From IMG/VR virus record IMGVR_UViG_3300025009_002472, positions 1-27,389 of that record: 27,389 bases of DNA. The stretch is one strand, 5' to 3'. This DNA is from a virus. Positions 16,359 to 24,525 of this stretch are shown here, piece after piece. The stretch's first letter is position 1. Each line of letters starts with the position of its first letter. A model generated the notes under the pieces. The model searched no databases. It was not told the origin of the DNA and saw only the letters and a list, made by a program, of their open reading frames with translations. The translations under genes were made by a program, and so were the position numbers.

Positions 16359-17054
16359 TCAGGTGAACATAAACGGTTGTTCGAACGGATTACCCAAACC
16401 ATACGGTTCAAGGGCATGCGGCGCGCGCGAATGGCGCTTCATCTTCGGCAGCATATTTATCGCCTCGGCAAGCAAACCGGCGGTACTATTCGTATTCACA
16501 TCACCACGGTCGGCCAGCGCCATCAGCGCGGCCTTGAGAATGACCACGTCCAAGGTCAGTTCATGCAGATCGCTTGCCCCGGTAACTGCCGGGGGCCCGA
16601 CAACCGGGACCGCCATGGGCGTGTAGCGCCTGAGATAGGTTAGGGTAAACGCGTCCCCGACAGCCGGCACCGGCAATATCCCGATCTGCGTCGGGCTGAA
16701 TTCGTAGCAGGCGCGGCCACTGGGAGTGTGCATCAGGTAATTGTCGCGCATATCGTAGCTTATGAATGTGTACGGCAAATATGCCACGCCGGTATCAGCG
16801 GCCAGCTTCAATTCGCCAAATTTGATGTAATCGGTTGGCAGGGTCTGCAGCTCCTGGGCAACCGTCACGGTGATGGTTGCCTGCTTGCGGAATCGCGTAC
16901 GGTCGATATCCAGTTCGAGATAGAACGCCTGCTTCTCCGCCTTGGCGATGTAGCGTTTCAGTTTGTCGTCGCCCCAATTGCCTGTGACGACACCGGCAGG
17001 AAGACCGTTACGGATTGCATCCCGCACCTCAACGACGGCTTCGGTTAGGTTCAT
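16359..17054 (-). CDS. head-tail adaptor (gp11/gp4-like tail tubular protein A position), 231 aa
   Basis: The N-terminal region is helical, with the adaptor-type pattern WGDDKLKRYIAKAEKQAFY (residues 27-45). A beta insertion follows (ATITVTVAQELQTLPTDYIKFGEL), and then another helical bundle near 165-210 (TLDVVILKAALMALADRGD). This helix-beta-helix layout, the ~230-residue length, and the location between head genes and the nozzle are those of podoviral adaptors such as P22 gp4 and T7 gp11, which form a 12-mer ring under the portal. The start at 17054 has AAAAGGATGACCG upstream and lies only 13 bases beyond the end of the terminator T-run, so its mRNA must come from read-through or from a promoter I cannot see. 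Confidence 0.72.
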   Translation of the reverse strand: MNLTEAVVEVRDAIRNGLPAGVVTGNWGDDKLKRYIAKAEKQAFYLELDIDRTRFRKQATITVTVAQELQTLPTDYIKFGELKLAADTGVAYLPYTFISYDMRDNYLMHTPSGRACYEFSPTQIGILPVPAVGDAFTLTYLRRYTPMAVPVVGPPAVTGASDLHELTLDVVILKAALMALADRGDVNTNSTAGLLAEAINMLPKMKRHSRAPHALEPYGLGNPFEQPFMFT

Positions 17055-17067
17055 CGGTCATCCTTTT

Positions 17068-17106
17068 AAAAAGGGGAGCGCGGCGCTCATAACATCCGCG
17101 CCCCCC
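17068..17106 (-). terminator. intrinsic terminator after the head genes
   Basis: On the minus strand an 11-bp stem (GGGGGGCGCGG pairing with CCGCGCTCCCC, one G-T wobble) with a 12-base loop is followed directly by TTTTT. It lies between the 82-residue head gene and the adaptor gene. In T7 the terminator T-phi occupies the equivalent place, after the capsid gene and before gene 11, and works by partial read-through. That would give high capsid and lower tail protein expression here too. Confidence 0.8.
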
Positions 17107-17125
17107 AATTTGATCATCTTCCCTG

Positions 17126-17374
17126 TCACCACGTGATGGCGAACAGGTAATTCGTTGAATTCGCCGTCAAACTGGTAAACGCCACTGTGCCAGCCGTCGT
17201 ATCCCAGTCCGCCGCGCCCTGCACAGCGCCCGAATTGATGGCAAACTGCACGTCACCACCAATTACCCAGTCGTAGCTGTCGGCCCCGCCGCTCAGCACG
17301 ACCTTGGCGATGCGGATGCGGATCCCCACGCCCGGGATGTAGATGTCACGCTCCTTCGAAATTGCTGCCGCCAT
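17126..17374 (-). CDS. small beta-rich head-module protein (82 aa)
   Basis: This short beta-type sequence (RDIYIPGVGIRIRIAKVVLSG, then DWVIGGDVQFAINSGAVQG and TSLTANSTNYLFAITW) has no signal peptide and no cysteines. It lies 10 bases after the capsid-accessory gene, with GGGGGTGACCC ahead of its ATG, and is the last gene before the terminator. It is probably a minor head or decoration protein, by position only. I do not recognise the family. Confidence 0.6.
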   Translation of the reverse strand: MAAAISKERDIYIPGVGIRIRIAKVVLSGGADSYDWVIGGDVQFAINSGAVQGAADWDTTAGTVAFTSLTANSTNYLFAITW

Positions 17375-17384
17375 GGGTCACCCC

Positions 17385-17948
17385 CTACCGGCAATCAACG
17401 TAGACGGGCTGCAGCGCAGTCGTCTCCGAGGTAGTCACCGCTTCACACACCCAGCCAACCGTCTGCATGGATGTCAGATCCGCAGCGGTCGTAACAACCC
17501 CACCGATGTAGAACGTGCTTCCGGCAAATCCCGCCTTGTCCGTGATGGAAATGCGACCACGCGCACTGATGCCAGACGCCGTGTTTGTGTCGCTGCCATC
17601 AACGTAGGCCGTGGTATAGCCACGGGTGAGAACAGTCAGCCACTGGCCAGTATCGGCCGCCTGGAGCGAAACGCCAAGAATGGTCCCGGTGTTCTCCGTA
17701 GCCGGTGCCTTGACCACCATCACGCCGGTGTCGTACCGACCGCTCAAACTCGTCGCCACCTGGCTGCCGAGGGCAATCTGCACCCAATCGCCAACCGCGA
17801 TGCTGTCGCCCCCAGCATTGACCGCAAATACCACCTCATTGCCGCCAGCCCTCGGCTCCGGAAACGTCGTCGACTGGAACGCCGCCGCCGGCGCCACCAT
17901 GGCCGCCAGCAGCACTGCCACCATCAGAACCTTGTGAATTGTGCGCAT
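17385..17948 (-). CDS. capsid-adjacent beta-rich protein with Sec signal peptide (187 aa)
   Basis: The start at 17948 has an ideal AAAGGAGG site; the longer reading into the capsid gene is alanine/tryptophan nonsense. Residues 1-23 (MRTIHKVLMVAVLLAAMVAPAAA) are a near-perfect signal peptide with AAA before the cut. The mature part is glycine/threonine-rich beta sequence (VFAVNAGGDSIAVGDWVQIALG, TILGVSLQAADTGQWLTVLTRG). This looks like the small beta-sandwich proteins, often annotated DUF2190 or head decoration, encoded next to many phage capsid genes. Those normally lack any signal sequence. Position suggests capsid decoration; the signal peptide argues for export. Both readings should be kept open. 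Confidence 0.65.
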   Translation of the reverse strand: MRTIHKVLMVAVLLAAMVAPAAAFQSTTFPEPRAGGNEVVFAVNAGGDSIAVGDWVQIALGSQVATSLSGRYDTGVMVVKAPATENTGTILGVSLQAADTGQWLTVLTRGYTTAYVDGSDTNTASGISARGRISITDKAGFAGSTFYIGGVVTTAADLTSMQTVGWVCEAVTTSETTALQPVYVDCR

Positions 17949-17962
17949 TGTCAGTTCCTCCT

Positions 17963-19144
17963 TTACACCTCGTACCCGAAGATGCTGAGATTCAGGTGCG
18001 GATTTTCGCTGATGACCTGGCCAACACACTGCCACTGCTGGTAGTGGATGCCAATGCCACCGAATGCCTGCCACTGCCGCGGCGACAGATGCGGCTGCCA
18101 CCCACGGACCATGACCGGCTTCGTGTACTTCGTGTTCGACGCCTGCAGGTAGCCGGGGCGCGCGAACTTCTGGTCCAGCACGATGCGCAGACCGCGGGTG
18201 ACCCGGAAGTGGTCAAATCCGTACTTGTCCCCGAACTCTTTGTCCAGGTGCGAATCCGTACGGTTGATGATCTTCCGGTCCTCCGCTTCCTTCTGGAACC
18301 GCATGTACTCTTCCAGCGAACACCACATATCCGTGCAGTATTCGTTGCCCGTGTACGTGCTCAGGTGGGCGTAAAGAATGTGCATCAGGGTGAGGTCCTT
18401 AATGCTCGTCACTTTGGCGAGGTTCTTGCCAAAGGTGTTCGTGCCGGTGCAGTCAAACATATTGGCGGCGAACAACGGGTTATCCGTGCGCGACAGACCG
18501 GCGTAATTGTTCGTGGCGCCCATGATGATGTTGTCAGTCGTCGACGCACCCCAGCCCAGCCCGTACCAGCGCATCGGCGTGGACAGCGACGTCGTCGGCA
18601 TGTTCTTCATCGTCCCGTCATTCCCATCGTAATACTGGAGGGAATTGCCCGCGAAACGCCGGGCGAGGCCCTCAGTGACACCAATCGAATGCTGCTTGAG
18701 ATACTTCGTTTTGTACTCAAGCATCGCGGCCGTGCTGCCCTGATTCGCGACCACCTGGTTGATGAAGTCGCTGTCCTTGATCTGCACGATCATTGCCGCA
18801 TAAGGTAGAGACAGCTGCTTGCTCCAGTCCTCAAGCGCCGGTTTCGGCGTAAACTGGCCGTTGGCGTTGACATCGTCCGCTTCCTGATTCTTGACCGTCG
18901 CGGTCCAGGTAATCGCCGTGCCGCCGGGCGGAATGGTATGCAGCAACCGATCCATGCTGCCCGTCTCGGGGTCCCTGTTGTTCATCGCCACCGAAGCCAG
19001 CATCGGCGACACCTTCTGGTTGTAGACCATGTCGATGCTTTCCGGCATGATGAAATTCTGGTTGATCATGGTCGTGATCGGATCCCACGTACCCTGACCA
19101 ATCGCCGTACGCATCAGGTCCAGTGCTGTAATCGTATCAGCCAT
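17963..19144 (-). CDS. major capsid protein, HK97-type fold inferred (393 aa)
   Basis: This soluble alpha/beta protein is 393 residues, within the range of podoviral major capsid proteins. It lies directly after a scaffold-like gene and two genes after the portal. It begins with a helical arm (MADTITALDLMRTAIGQGTW). There is an exposed-loop-like region near residues 60-110 (TIPPGGTAITWTATVKNQEA), a long central helix region with LARRFAGNSLQYYDGNDG, and a beta-rich C-terminus ending LNLSIFGYEV. Its start has GGAGAAGTAACA upstream. No signal peptide is present. The assignment rests on order, length and overall pattern; I cannot name a close family. A virion proteome would show it as the dominant band. 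Confidence 0.85.
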   Translation of the reverse strand: MADTITALDLMRTAIGQGTWDPITTMINQNFIMPESIDMVYNQKVSPMLASVAMNNRDPETGSMDRLLHTIPPGGTAITWTATVKNQEADDVNANGQFTPKPALEDWSKQLSLPYAAMIVQIKDSDFINQVVANQGSTAAMLEYKTKYLKQHSIGVTEGLARRFAGNSLQYYDGNDGTMKNMPTTSLSTPMRWYGLGWGASTTDNIIMGATNNYAGLSRTDNPLFAANMFDCTGTNTFGKNLAKVTSIKDLTLMHILYAHLSTYTGNEYCTDMWCSLEEYMRFQKEAEDRKIINRTDSHLDKEFGDKYGFDHFRVTRGLRIVLDQKFARPGYLQASNTKYTKPVMVRGWQPHLSPRQWQAFGGIGIHYQQWQCVGQVISENPHLNLSIFGYEV

Positions 19145-19167
19145 TGTTACTTCTCCACTCAGGCACC

Positions 19168-20181
19168 TTACAGCATGCCAGAATACAAGTTGTCCAAAAT
19201 CTGACCAGCCTCAGCAAACCGTTCTTTCTCGGTTTTTACCACGCTCTGAGGCGCACCCGTACCACTGCCCGGGGCCGGGAGCGCATCCTTCTTGAGCGCC
19301 CCCTGCTGCTTCAACGCCTCCTGCCGACCGCGTTCAACTGCGGCGGCAAGCATCGCCTGTTCGTGCATTGATTTGGCCACTGTCGTGACCAAATTGCCCG
19401 AATATGGCTCACCGGATTCGTCGATGGCCTTGCGGACGGCCGCGCGGTCAAACTGCACCCCGCGGGCCTCAAAGTCGCGCTGGACGAGGTCAAGGTCGCG
19501 ATCGGTGGCGAGGTTGAACATCACTTCCGCCATTGATTCGAGGTTCCCCTTCATCTGCTCGACCTGCTGCGACTTTTCCGCCATCAACTTCTCCAGCGTG
19601 CTCGCCCTGGTATGGGCCAAACGGGAGGGGTCATCCGGGGGAAGACCAGCCAGATGCTCCGCCAGCCGTGCATCCGTTTCGTTCGCCCGGGAAATCGTCG
19701 AGTAATCGCCCTTGAGCAATTGCCCTTGGATTTCCGGAGGAAGTTTGCGGACAGCTTCGAGTAGCGGAGCGACTTCCTGCATCTGCTGCTGAAATGCCTC
19801 TTTTTGAGTTGTGAACTGCTTGACCGCTTCCGAATGACCCGTTGTCTTTCGGCTGTAGTCGTCATGCATCAGCTGGCGGTCAAGGCGTTCATCGAGTTCT
19901 TGCTGCGTCAAATTGCCATGCCTGCCGCGATACAGATGCACCGGCGGTTCATTCGCAGATCCGGCAACGCCGGCTTTCTGCCCTGAACCGCCATTTTCAC
20001 TGCCACCTTCCTTGCTGCCTGCCGCTGCGGCGCCAGCTGCGGCGCCGCCTTCGCTGCCCGGGAGCGGGGGCAACACAAGCTCCGGCGGTTGCCCGCCAGC
20101 ACCTGCCCCATCACCTCCGGGATTGATCCCGAACAGCGCCGCCATGCCTCCGCCGGCGCCCTCAGGTAGTCCGTTGGCCAT
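19168..20181 (-). CDS. scaffolding protein (337 aa)
   Basis: The start at 20181 (MANGLPEGAGG) has GAGGAGG upstream. Residues 1-80 are Gly/Ala/Pro/Glu low complexity. Residues about 85-250 are highly charged, Gln/Glu/Lys-rich helices and coiled coils (QQELDERLDRQLMHDDY, FTTQKEAFQQQMQEVAP, EKLMAEKSQQVEQMKGNLESM). The C-terminal section is charged and helical. An acidic helical protein encoded between portal and major capsid genes is the standard signature of a scaffold, which directs procapsid assembly and is lost on maturation. It is separated from the capsid gene by 23 bases. Confidence 0.8.
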   Translation of the reverse strand: MANGLPEGAGGGMAALFGINPGGDGAGAGGQPPELVLPPLPGSEGGAAAGAAAAGSKEGGSENGGSGQKAGVAGSANEPPVHLYRGRHGNLTQQELDERLDRQLMHDDYSRKTTGHSEAVKQFTTQKEAFQQQMQEVAPLLEAVRKLPPEIQGQLLKGDYSTISRANETDARLAEHLAGLPPDDPSRLAHTRASTLEKLMAEKSQQVEQMKGNLESMAEVMFNLATDRDLDLVQRDFEARGVQFDRAAVRKAIDESGEPYSGNLVTTVAKSMHEQAMLAAAVERGRQEALKQQGALKKDALPAPGSGTGAPQSVVKTEKERFAEAGQILDNLYSGML

Positions 20182-20287
20182 AATGGCCTCCTCTGTACGC
20201 AAGCGATTGTTCCGTGAAGGCGGTGAGTTCGTCGGCGTTTGTTCGCAGTATCGCGAGTTCGCTTTCGATTGTTCCCCTGGTCTTCAT
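20162..20287 (-). CDS. short ORF between portal and scaffold (41 aa)
   Basis: An ATG at 20287 with GGAGGC at good distance opens a 41-codon frame ending inside the first codons of the scaffold gene (overlap 20 bases). The product (MKTRGTIESELAILRTNADE and 21 more residues) is polar with a short helix. It contains the scaffold gene's ribosome binding site. It fills an otherwise empty gap between two essential head genes, which supports it being translated, if only as a coupling leader. Confidence 0.5.
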   Translation of the reverse strand: MKTRGTIESELAILRTNADELTAFTEQSLAYRGGHYGQRTT

Positions 20288-20305
20288 TGAGTTCGCCTCC
20301 GTGAA

Positions 20306-22273
20306 TTACACCGAAATCTTCTTCTGCAAACTCTGAATATATTCCAGCAATTCCGTCACCACAGGGTTCTCAATCACCTGTTGGGCCTGCTGCTCATCCT
20401 GCGCGCCCATAACCTGCGCCAGGCGCATGGCGATCTGCTCGATCGGGACGATATTGGCGTTGGCCCGCAGCTTCTCGATGATTTCAGGGGACATACTCAA
20501 CCCCATCTCTTCGCGCGGCTCTCCCGGCGCCGTCTCGCCGATTTTCTGCAAGTACGCGATGCTCTGCATCCGCTGCATCTTGTTATAGGGCAGGGTGTCG
20601 CTGTTCTTGGTGATGACATCGAATTTGCCGACGCTCATGTCCCGCAGCATCAGCTTGGCGACGCCACCTTCTTTGGACACCCGTTTGAGGAACAGTTCCT
20701 TGTATGCCTTCAGTTCCTGAGCTGTGAAATCGGTAATGCTGTCATCGGGCCGCACGGTTCCGTTCTCGCTCTGTTCCGCTTTTCCAATCAATTGGTTGAG
20801 TTCCTCAATACCGCCCGCCACTGGTATGTTGAACTCAAAGAACTTTGGCGACCCGTCCGGATTGGTATCCCCGGTGATCCGGATGATCTGCTTTGCGGTC
20901 ATCTTCCGCTGGATGAACCATTTCTGGAAATTACCCAGCCGGAACAGGGCGTCATAATCCAGCATCTTGGCCCGCTGCTTGATGCGATGTAGACCGGCCT
21001 TCTGCATCAGGTCGACTTTCACCGCTGGGTCAGGCCCTGAACCAACTGACCCATTCAGCCAATCGCTATTGTCGAGCACCCGCTGGTTGCGCTGACGGAA
21101 ATACTCGATCAGACGGAATTTGTTTTCGTGCTGGGGGATAATTTTGACTTGGCGTGACCGCGGCCCAGCCTCATACTGATCATGCGACAACCCGATTGCC
21201 TTGTTCCCGCCGCGGTATGCGTTCTGGTAATCGGCAGCGTCATACCCGGTCGACTCATCGAACTCAAAAGGCGGGGCCGTAACCATGGCGTCATTGCGCA
21301 TAAGTGAGTGCGTCAACTGCGTGACGATATCCGTGTTGCCCTTGCTGACATCAATGTCACTAGTGCCAAGGAACCGGTCCGGCTCCATATCATTGCGCAA
21401 GGCGATCAGCGCAAAGTCTTCATAATCGGTGCCGGTTCGGTGCTCAGCCAGATTTCCATTGATTTCGTACGCGATGTGGAATTTGTCACCAACAGGCAAC
21501 CAATATTCGTGAACCATGGCCTTGCCGGCCGAAAGCATTGCCTGAATATGGGCATGCTCATTCTTGCTGACCACGCCATCGCCACCCGCGATCTTGAAAT
21601 AATCCTGTCCCAGCGCGCTTTGCGGGCTGCTGGAATCTTTCTCCAATTCCGCGTTCAGCTTTCCTTTGAGCTGCGGCCATTCTGCTTCAATCGCCTTAAT
21701 GCTCATCAGGAAGCTGTGGATGATGTATCCCTGCTTGGCAACGTCCCACTGGGTCCAATCCTCAACCAGAATATCAGCCGGGCTGGGATTGATATATTGC
21801 AGTTCGTAAAGACCACTTTTCCCCTTGGTGATGCGAGGCATGATGTAGCCAACCGGGGTACGCAGGCAGTCCAACACCGCCATGGACCAGCGCAACGCCA
21901 GCTGCTTCTGATCCCAAAGAAATGCGTCAACGGTAGAGATGTCCTTGGATATAGGGGCATCGTACGGCTCAACCGGCTCAAACGAATACTTGGGGTCGTT
22001 TGCTGTCAGCAGTGCCTGATGCATTTTCACTGCTTCATAACCATCTCTGTCGCGGTAATCGCCCTCACGGATGCGATTGGGAAGGTCATATATCCCCCGA
22101 AAATACCTATTGCCGTACTCAATCCGTTCCCGCAAGCGCACGGATTCGCTGTTTGACGTCCTGATCGAGGCCGTGCGCATGGCCTGCAGGTTCTTCAGCA
22201 GGGCCTCGCGCGCCGCCGCATTGCGCTGCAGGTCATCGGCCTGGCCGGCAACAGGCTTGCCATATTCAGGCAT
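20306..22273 (-). CDS. portal protein (655 aa)
   Basis: The start at 22273 overlaps the terminase stop (TGATG) behind GGAGGATAATG; a 12-residue longer reading is rejected. The protein has podoviral portal features. These include an N-terminal helical region with residue charge alternation (NSESVRLRERIEYGNRYFRG), a central wing with WSMAVLDCLRTPVGYIMPRI and AMVHEYWLPVGDKFHIAYE, and a long stem/crown helical C-terminus (ENPVVTELLEYIQSLQKK). Twelve copies would form the vertex through which DNA is packaged and ejected. It lies between the terminase and scaffold genes, the classic order, and its length is usual for podoviral portals (500-750 residues). Confidence 0.88.
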   Translation of the reverse strand: MPEYGKPVAGQADDLQRNAAAREALLKNLQAMRTASIRTSNSESVRLRERIEYGNRYFRGIYDLPNRIREGDYRDRDGYEAVKMHQALLTANDPKYSFEPVEPYDAPISKDISTVDAFLWDQKQLALRWSMAVLDCLRTPVGYIMPRITKGKSGLYELQYINPSPADILVEDWTQWDVAKQGYIIHSFLMSIKAIEAEWPQLKGKLNAELEKDSSSPQSALGQDYFKIAGGDGVVSKNEHAHIQAMLSAGKAMVHEYWLPVGDKFHIAYEINGNLAEHRTGTDYEDFALIALRNDMEPDRFLGTSDIDVSKGNTDIVTQLTHSLMRNDAMVTAPPFEFDESTGYDAADYQNAYRGGNKAIGLSHDQYEAGPRSRQVKIIPQHENKFRLIEYFRQRNQRVLDNSDWLNGSVGSGPDPAVKVDLMQKAGLHRIKQRAKMLDYDALFRLGNFQKWFIQRKMTAKQIIRITGDTNPDGSPKFFEFNIPVAGGIEELNQLIGKAEQSENGTVRPDDSITDFTAQELKAYKELFLKRVSKEGGVAKLMLRDMSVGKFDVITKNSDTLPYNKMQRMQSIAYLQKIGETAPGEPREEMGLSMSPEIIEKLRANANIVPIEQIAMRLAQVMGAQDEQQAQQVIENPVVTELLEYIQSLQKKISV

Positions 22274-23781
22274 CACATTATCCTCCGCCGGCCCGGGCGC
22301 TGCGCCCACGGGCCAAAGGGCACGGTCATGGTGTTGTTTGACGCGTCATAGGTGCCCGTCTGCACCTGCGGCGCCGCCGGGACCTCGCCGTCATCGATGT
22401 GGTACTTCGGCCCGCCGTAGATATTGGCGACATGATAGGCATTCTCAATCGCGTCACCGCGGTCAGGTGACCGCCCAAGCCGCTTCTTCAGTTCATCCTT
22501 GGTTTCAGCCACGATCACGCCGTCTTTGACCCGGAACTTCTGTGAGGTAAGGTCGGTCCGGAGCTTGAGATCATCCGGTAGGGCGGGACGGTTGCGTTCC
22601 AGCATCATTTTCAGACGGAATTTGATCATCGTCTTGCGGTTTTTGAACTTATCAGGGACGCCCTGCGTCTCACCGGACTTGATACCCATCACGGGCAGTT
22701 TGGCTCTGCTCAGGATATCGGTCACGCCACCGCCAACCCCGTCATCATCGATCCCGATCATGCGGGGTTTCCGACTGGCAGCCTTGTATCTTGCCATTAT
22801 CCGTTCGCTGGTCACGTCCACACCTTCTTTTTTCCACACGTCTTCGATCCGTGACCGGTAATCGCAGACGCTCGTCAGCACGGTTTCATCATCACCATAC
22901 CGCGCAACATCAACACCCCAATACTCTTCAGCGCTATCAGCGGGTATGATGATCCGGGTCATGGCGTTTGCCACGTCTTGGGCCGAGTACATGCTGTTCG
23001 CCATGCCAATAACGCCCCAAATACCCTCCATATACGCCTTGAGCATGGCCGGATCGTGCGCAAACACTTTTTGCAGATGCTCGATGTACCCCGCCGCCAG
23101 CCATGGGTTATCGGTTGGAAGCGCCTGGACATACCCGTGGCCGGGCAGCGTCTGCAGAATGAAATCGTCGTTCAGCCAGCATTGTTCCGGGTTGCTGGTG
23201 TACAGCACAAAGCTGAACGGCAGGAAATTCGGGTTACGGCCAACCCGGCTCTCAACAAGCATGGCCGACAGTTTTTCCACTTCCGACACTTCATCCCCGA
23301 AGGCGAAGTCAATATTCATCGACTTCACTTTCTCCCTGTCCTTATTGTCGCCCAGGCCGCCGTAATCGATGCGCGACCCGTTTTTGTGGATGAAATATTG
23401 TTTGCTTTCGCGCTCATCCCAACCCGGCCGGTCAAGAATGCGAACGCCATCGGCATCGTCGCGCAGCGTGAAAAGGGTTGTTTTCTTGAAGGTGACGGAT
23501 TCTTTGCGGAACATGTACCCACGAATACCCGGGTGATTCTCGCAGGTGTCGACAGAATACTGGCATCCGAAATGGCTTTTCCCGCCACCCATGGCGCCGC
23601 CGTAGAGCATGATCGGCGTGCAGTTTTGCTCGCGCCTGATCCGCTCAATTTCATCGATGCACAACTGCTGCTTGTCAGACCACCAGAACCGCATGGCCGC
23701 GCGCAACTCAAGCTCCCTCATTACCTCGAGGAACTGCTCCCGGGCCTTAGGCTCGCGCGGAAGGCTTAAAGCCAATCCCAT
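22273..23781 (-). CDS. terL: terminase large subunit, ATPase and nuclease (502 aa)
   Basis: The start at 23781 (MGLALSLPRE) is within the small-subunit gene (35-base overlap) with AGGCGAAA upstream; readings further upstream are frame-shadow of that gene. A Walker A-type loop GGAMGGGKS is at residues 61-69, with a Walker B/catalytic Glu in IDFAFGDE at 157-164. The RNase-H-like nuclease follows with its acidic triad: WGVDVARYGDD (Asp291), IGIDDDGVGGG (Asp345-347) and RGDAIENA (Asp443). The enzyme translocates DNA into the procapsid through the portal and cuts the concatemer. All motifs are intact. The type, by overall look, is a P22-like headful terminase, but that sub-classification is a guess. 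Confidence 0.96.
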   Translation of the reverse strand: MGLALSLPREPKAREQFLEVMRELELRAAMRFWWSDKQQLCIDEIERIRREQNCTPIMLYGGAMGGGKSHFGCQYSVDTCENHPGIRGYMFRKESVTFKKTTLFTLRDDADGVRILDRPGWDERESKQYFIHKNGSRIDYGGLGDNKDREKVKSMNIDFAFGDEVSEVEKLSAMLVESRVGRNPNFLPFSFVLYTSNPEQCWLNDDFILQTLPGHGYVQALPTDNPWLAAGYIEHLQKVFAHDPAMLKAYMEGIWGVIGMANSMYSAQDVANAMTRIIIPADSAEEYWGVDVARYGDDETVLTSVCDYRSRIEDVWKKEGVDVTSERIMARYKAASRKPRMIGIDDDGVGGGVTDILSRAKLPVMGIKSGETQGVPDKFKNRKTMIKFRLKMMLERNRPALPDDLKLRTDLTSQKFRVKDGVIVAETKDELKKRLGRSPDRGDAIENAYHVANIYGGPKYHIDDGEVPAAPQVQTGTYDASNNTMTVPFGPWAQRPGRRRIM

Positions 23782-24289
23782 TTTCGCCTGCCAGTAATTT
23801 TTGTGCTTTTGCCAGCAATTCCTCATCGCTTTCGCCGGCCAGCGGGCGGCCGTTAAAATCGGTGGCCGCAATTTTCGACGCAACGTCGGCGCCACGGAGG
23901 GCGGTGATCCGGCGAAGTATGGCCAGATCCAACTCAATCGAATCGATGTGGCCAAGCTGGATCATCTTGGCCAACCTGACGCGATCCGCCATGAGGCACT
24001 CAATCTCATACTGGCGGGCTTCCTCGATTGTTTGAGCGGTGGCGGTCTGGATTTCGCCATACCACTCACGCACAATCCGTCCTACCTCAGCAAAGCTCAC
24101 CTGGTATTTGAGTTCCACTTCAATCTGACGATACGAGTGCCCCTGCACGTACAGGTCAATTATGGATTTGGAGATCCGCGCCTTGAATGCTTCAGCGCGG
24201 CTCATGGTGTGCCCTTCCTGCGGTTTCTTGCTTTTCTCCGGATTTTTCACCCGGATAATTGGTTTGCGGATTTCCTTCTTCTTCGTCAT
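23747..24289 (-). CDS. terS: terminase small subunit, probable (180 aa)
   Basis: A basic N-terminal tail (MTKKKEIRKPIIRVKNPEKSKK) precedes a helix-turn-helix near residues 38-75 (IIDLYVQGHSYRQIEVELKY, then FAEVGRIVREWYG). A long charged helical oligomerisation region follows (IEEARQYEIECLMADRVRLA, DLAILRRITALRGADVASK). This is the layout of small terminases, which recognise the packaging site and load the large subunit. The ATG at 24289 overlaps the previous stop (TGATG), and its 3' end overlaps the large subunit gene. Confidence 0.82.
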   Translation of the reverse strand: MTKKKEIRKPIIRVKNPEKSKKPQEGHTMSRAEAFKARISKSIIDLYVQGHSYRQIEVELKYQVSFAEVGRIVREWYGEIQTATAQTIEEARQYEIECLMADRVRLAKMIQLGHIDSIELDLAILRRITALRGADVASKIAATDFNGRPLAGESDEELLAKAQKLLAGENGIGFKPSARA

Positions 24290-24525
24290 CAGAGCACCCG
24301 CCTCTTGCCGATCATGTCGCGGGCCCGTTCGACTTGCTGCTGATGCTCACGCACATCAAGCTCGACTTCCGTCAGGTTGCCAAGTTTTCGTTTCTTCGGT
24401 ATTGACGGCAGCGGGATTTTCGCCACGCCGTTTTTCCCCATGTTGAAACCCATGATTATCCCAAAACAATAAGCACCACCGATCATCAAACCGCCGACGA
24501 CGAAACAGATGAAATATTCACTCAT
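24289..24525 (-). CDS. small single-span membrane protein (78 aa)
   Basis: Residues 1-28 are hydrophobic (FICFVVGGLMIGGAYCFGII), forming an uncleaved-looking N-terminal membrane segment. A basic stretch (MGKNGVAK, then KKRKLG) and a charged helical tail (VREHQQQVERARDMIGKRR) follow. The topology would place the tail in the cytoplasm by the positive-inside rule. Its ATG overlaps the lipoprotein stop (ATGA) and its stop overlaps the small terminase start (TGATG). The function is unknown; phage membrane proteins in this position are often exclusion factors or lysis accessories. Confidence 0.6.
   Translation of the reverse strand: MSEYFICFVVGGLMIGGAYCFGIIMGFNMGKNGVAKIPLPSIPKKRKLGNLTEVELDVREHQQQVERARDMIGKRRVL

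Noticed and set aside
20381-22156. Plus-strand frames of 203 and 282 codons over the portal gene
   Set aside because: They are antisense to a well-supported portal gene and lack ribosome binding sites and recognisable domains.
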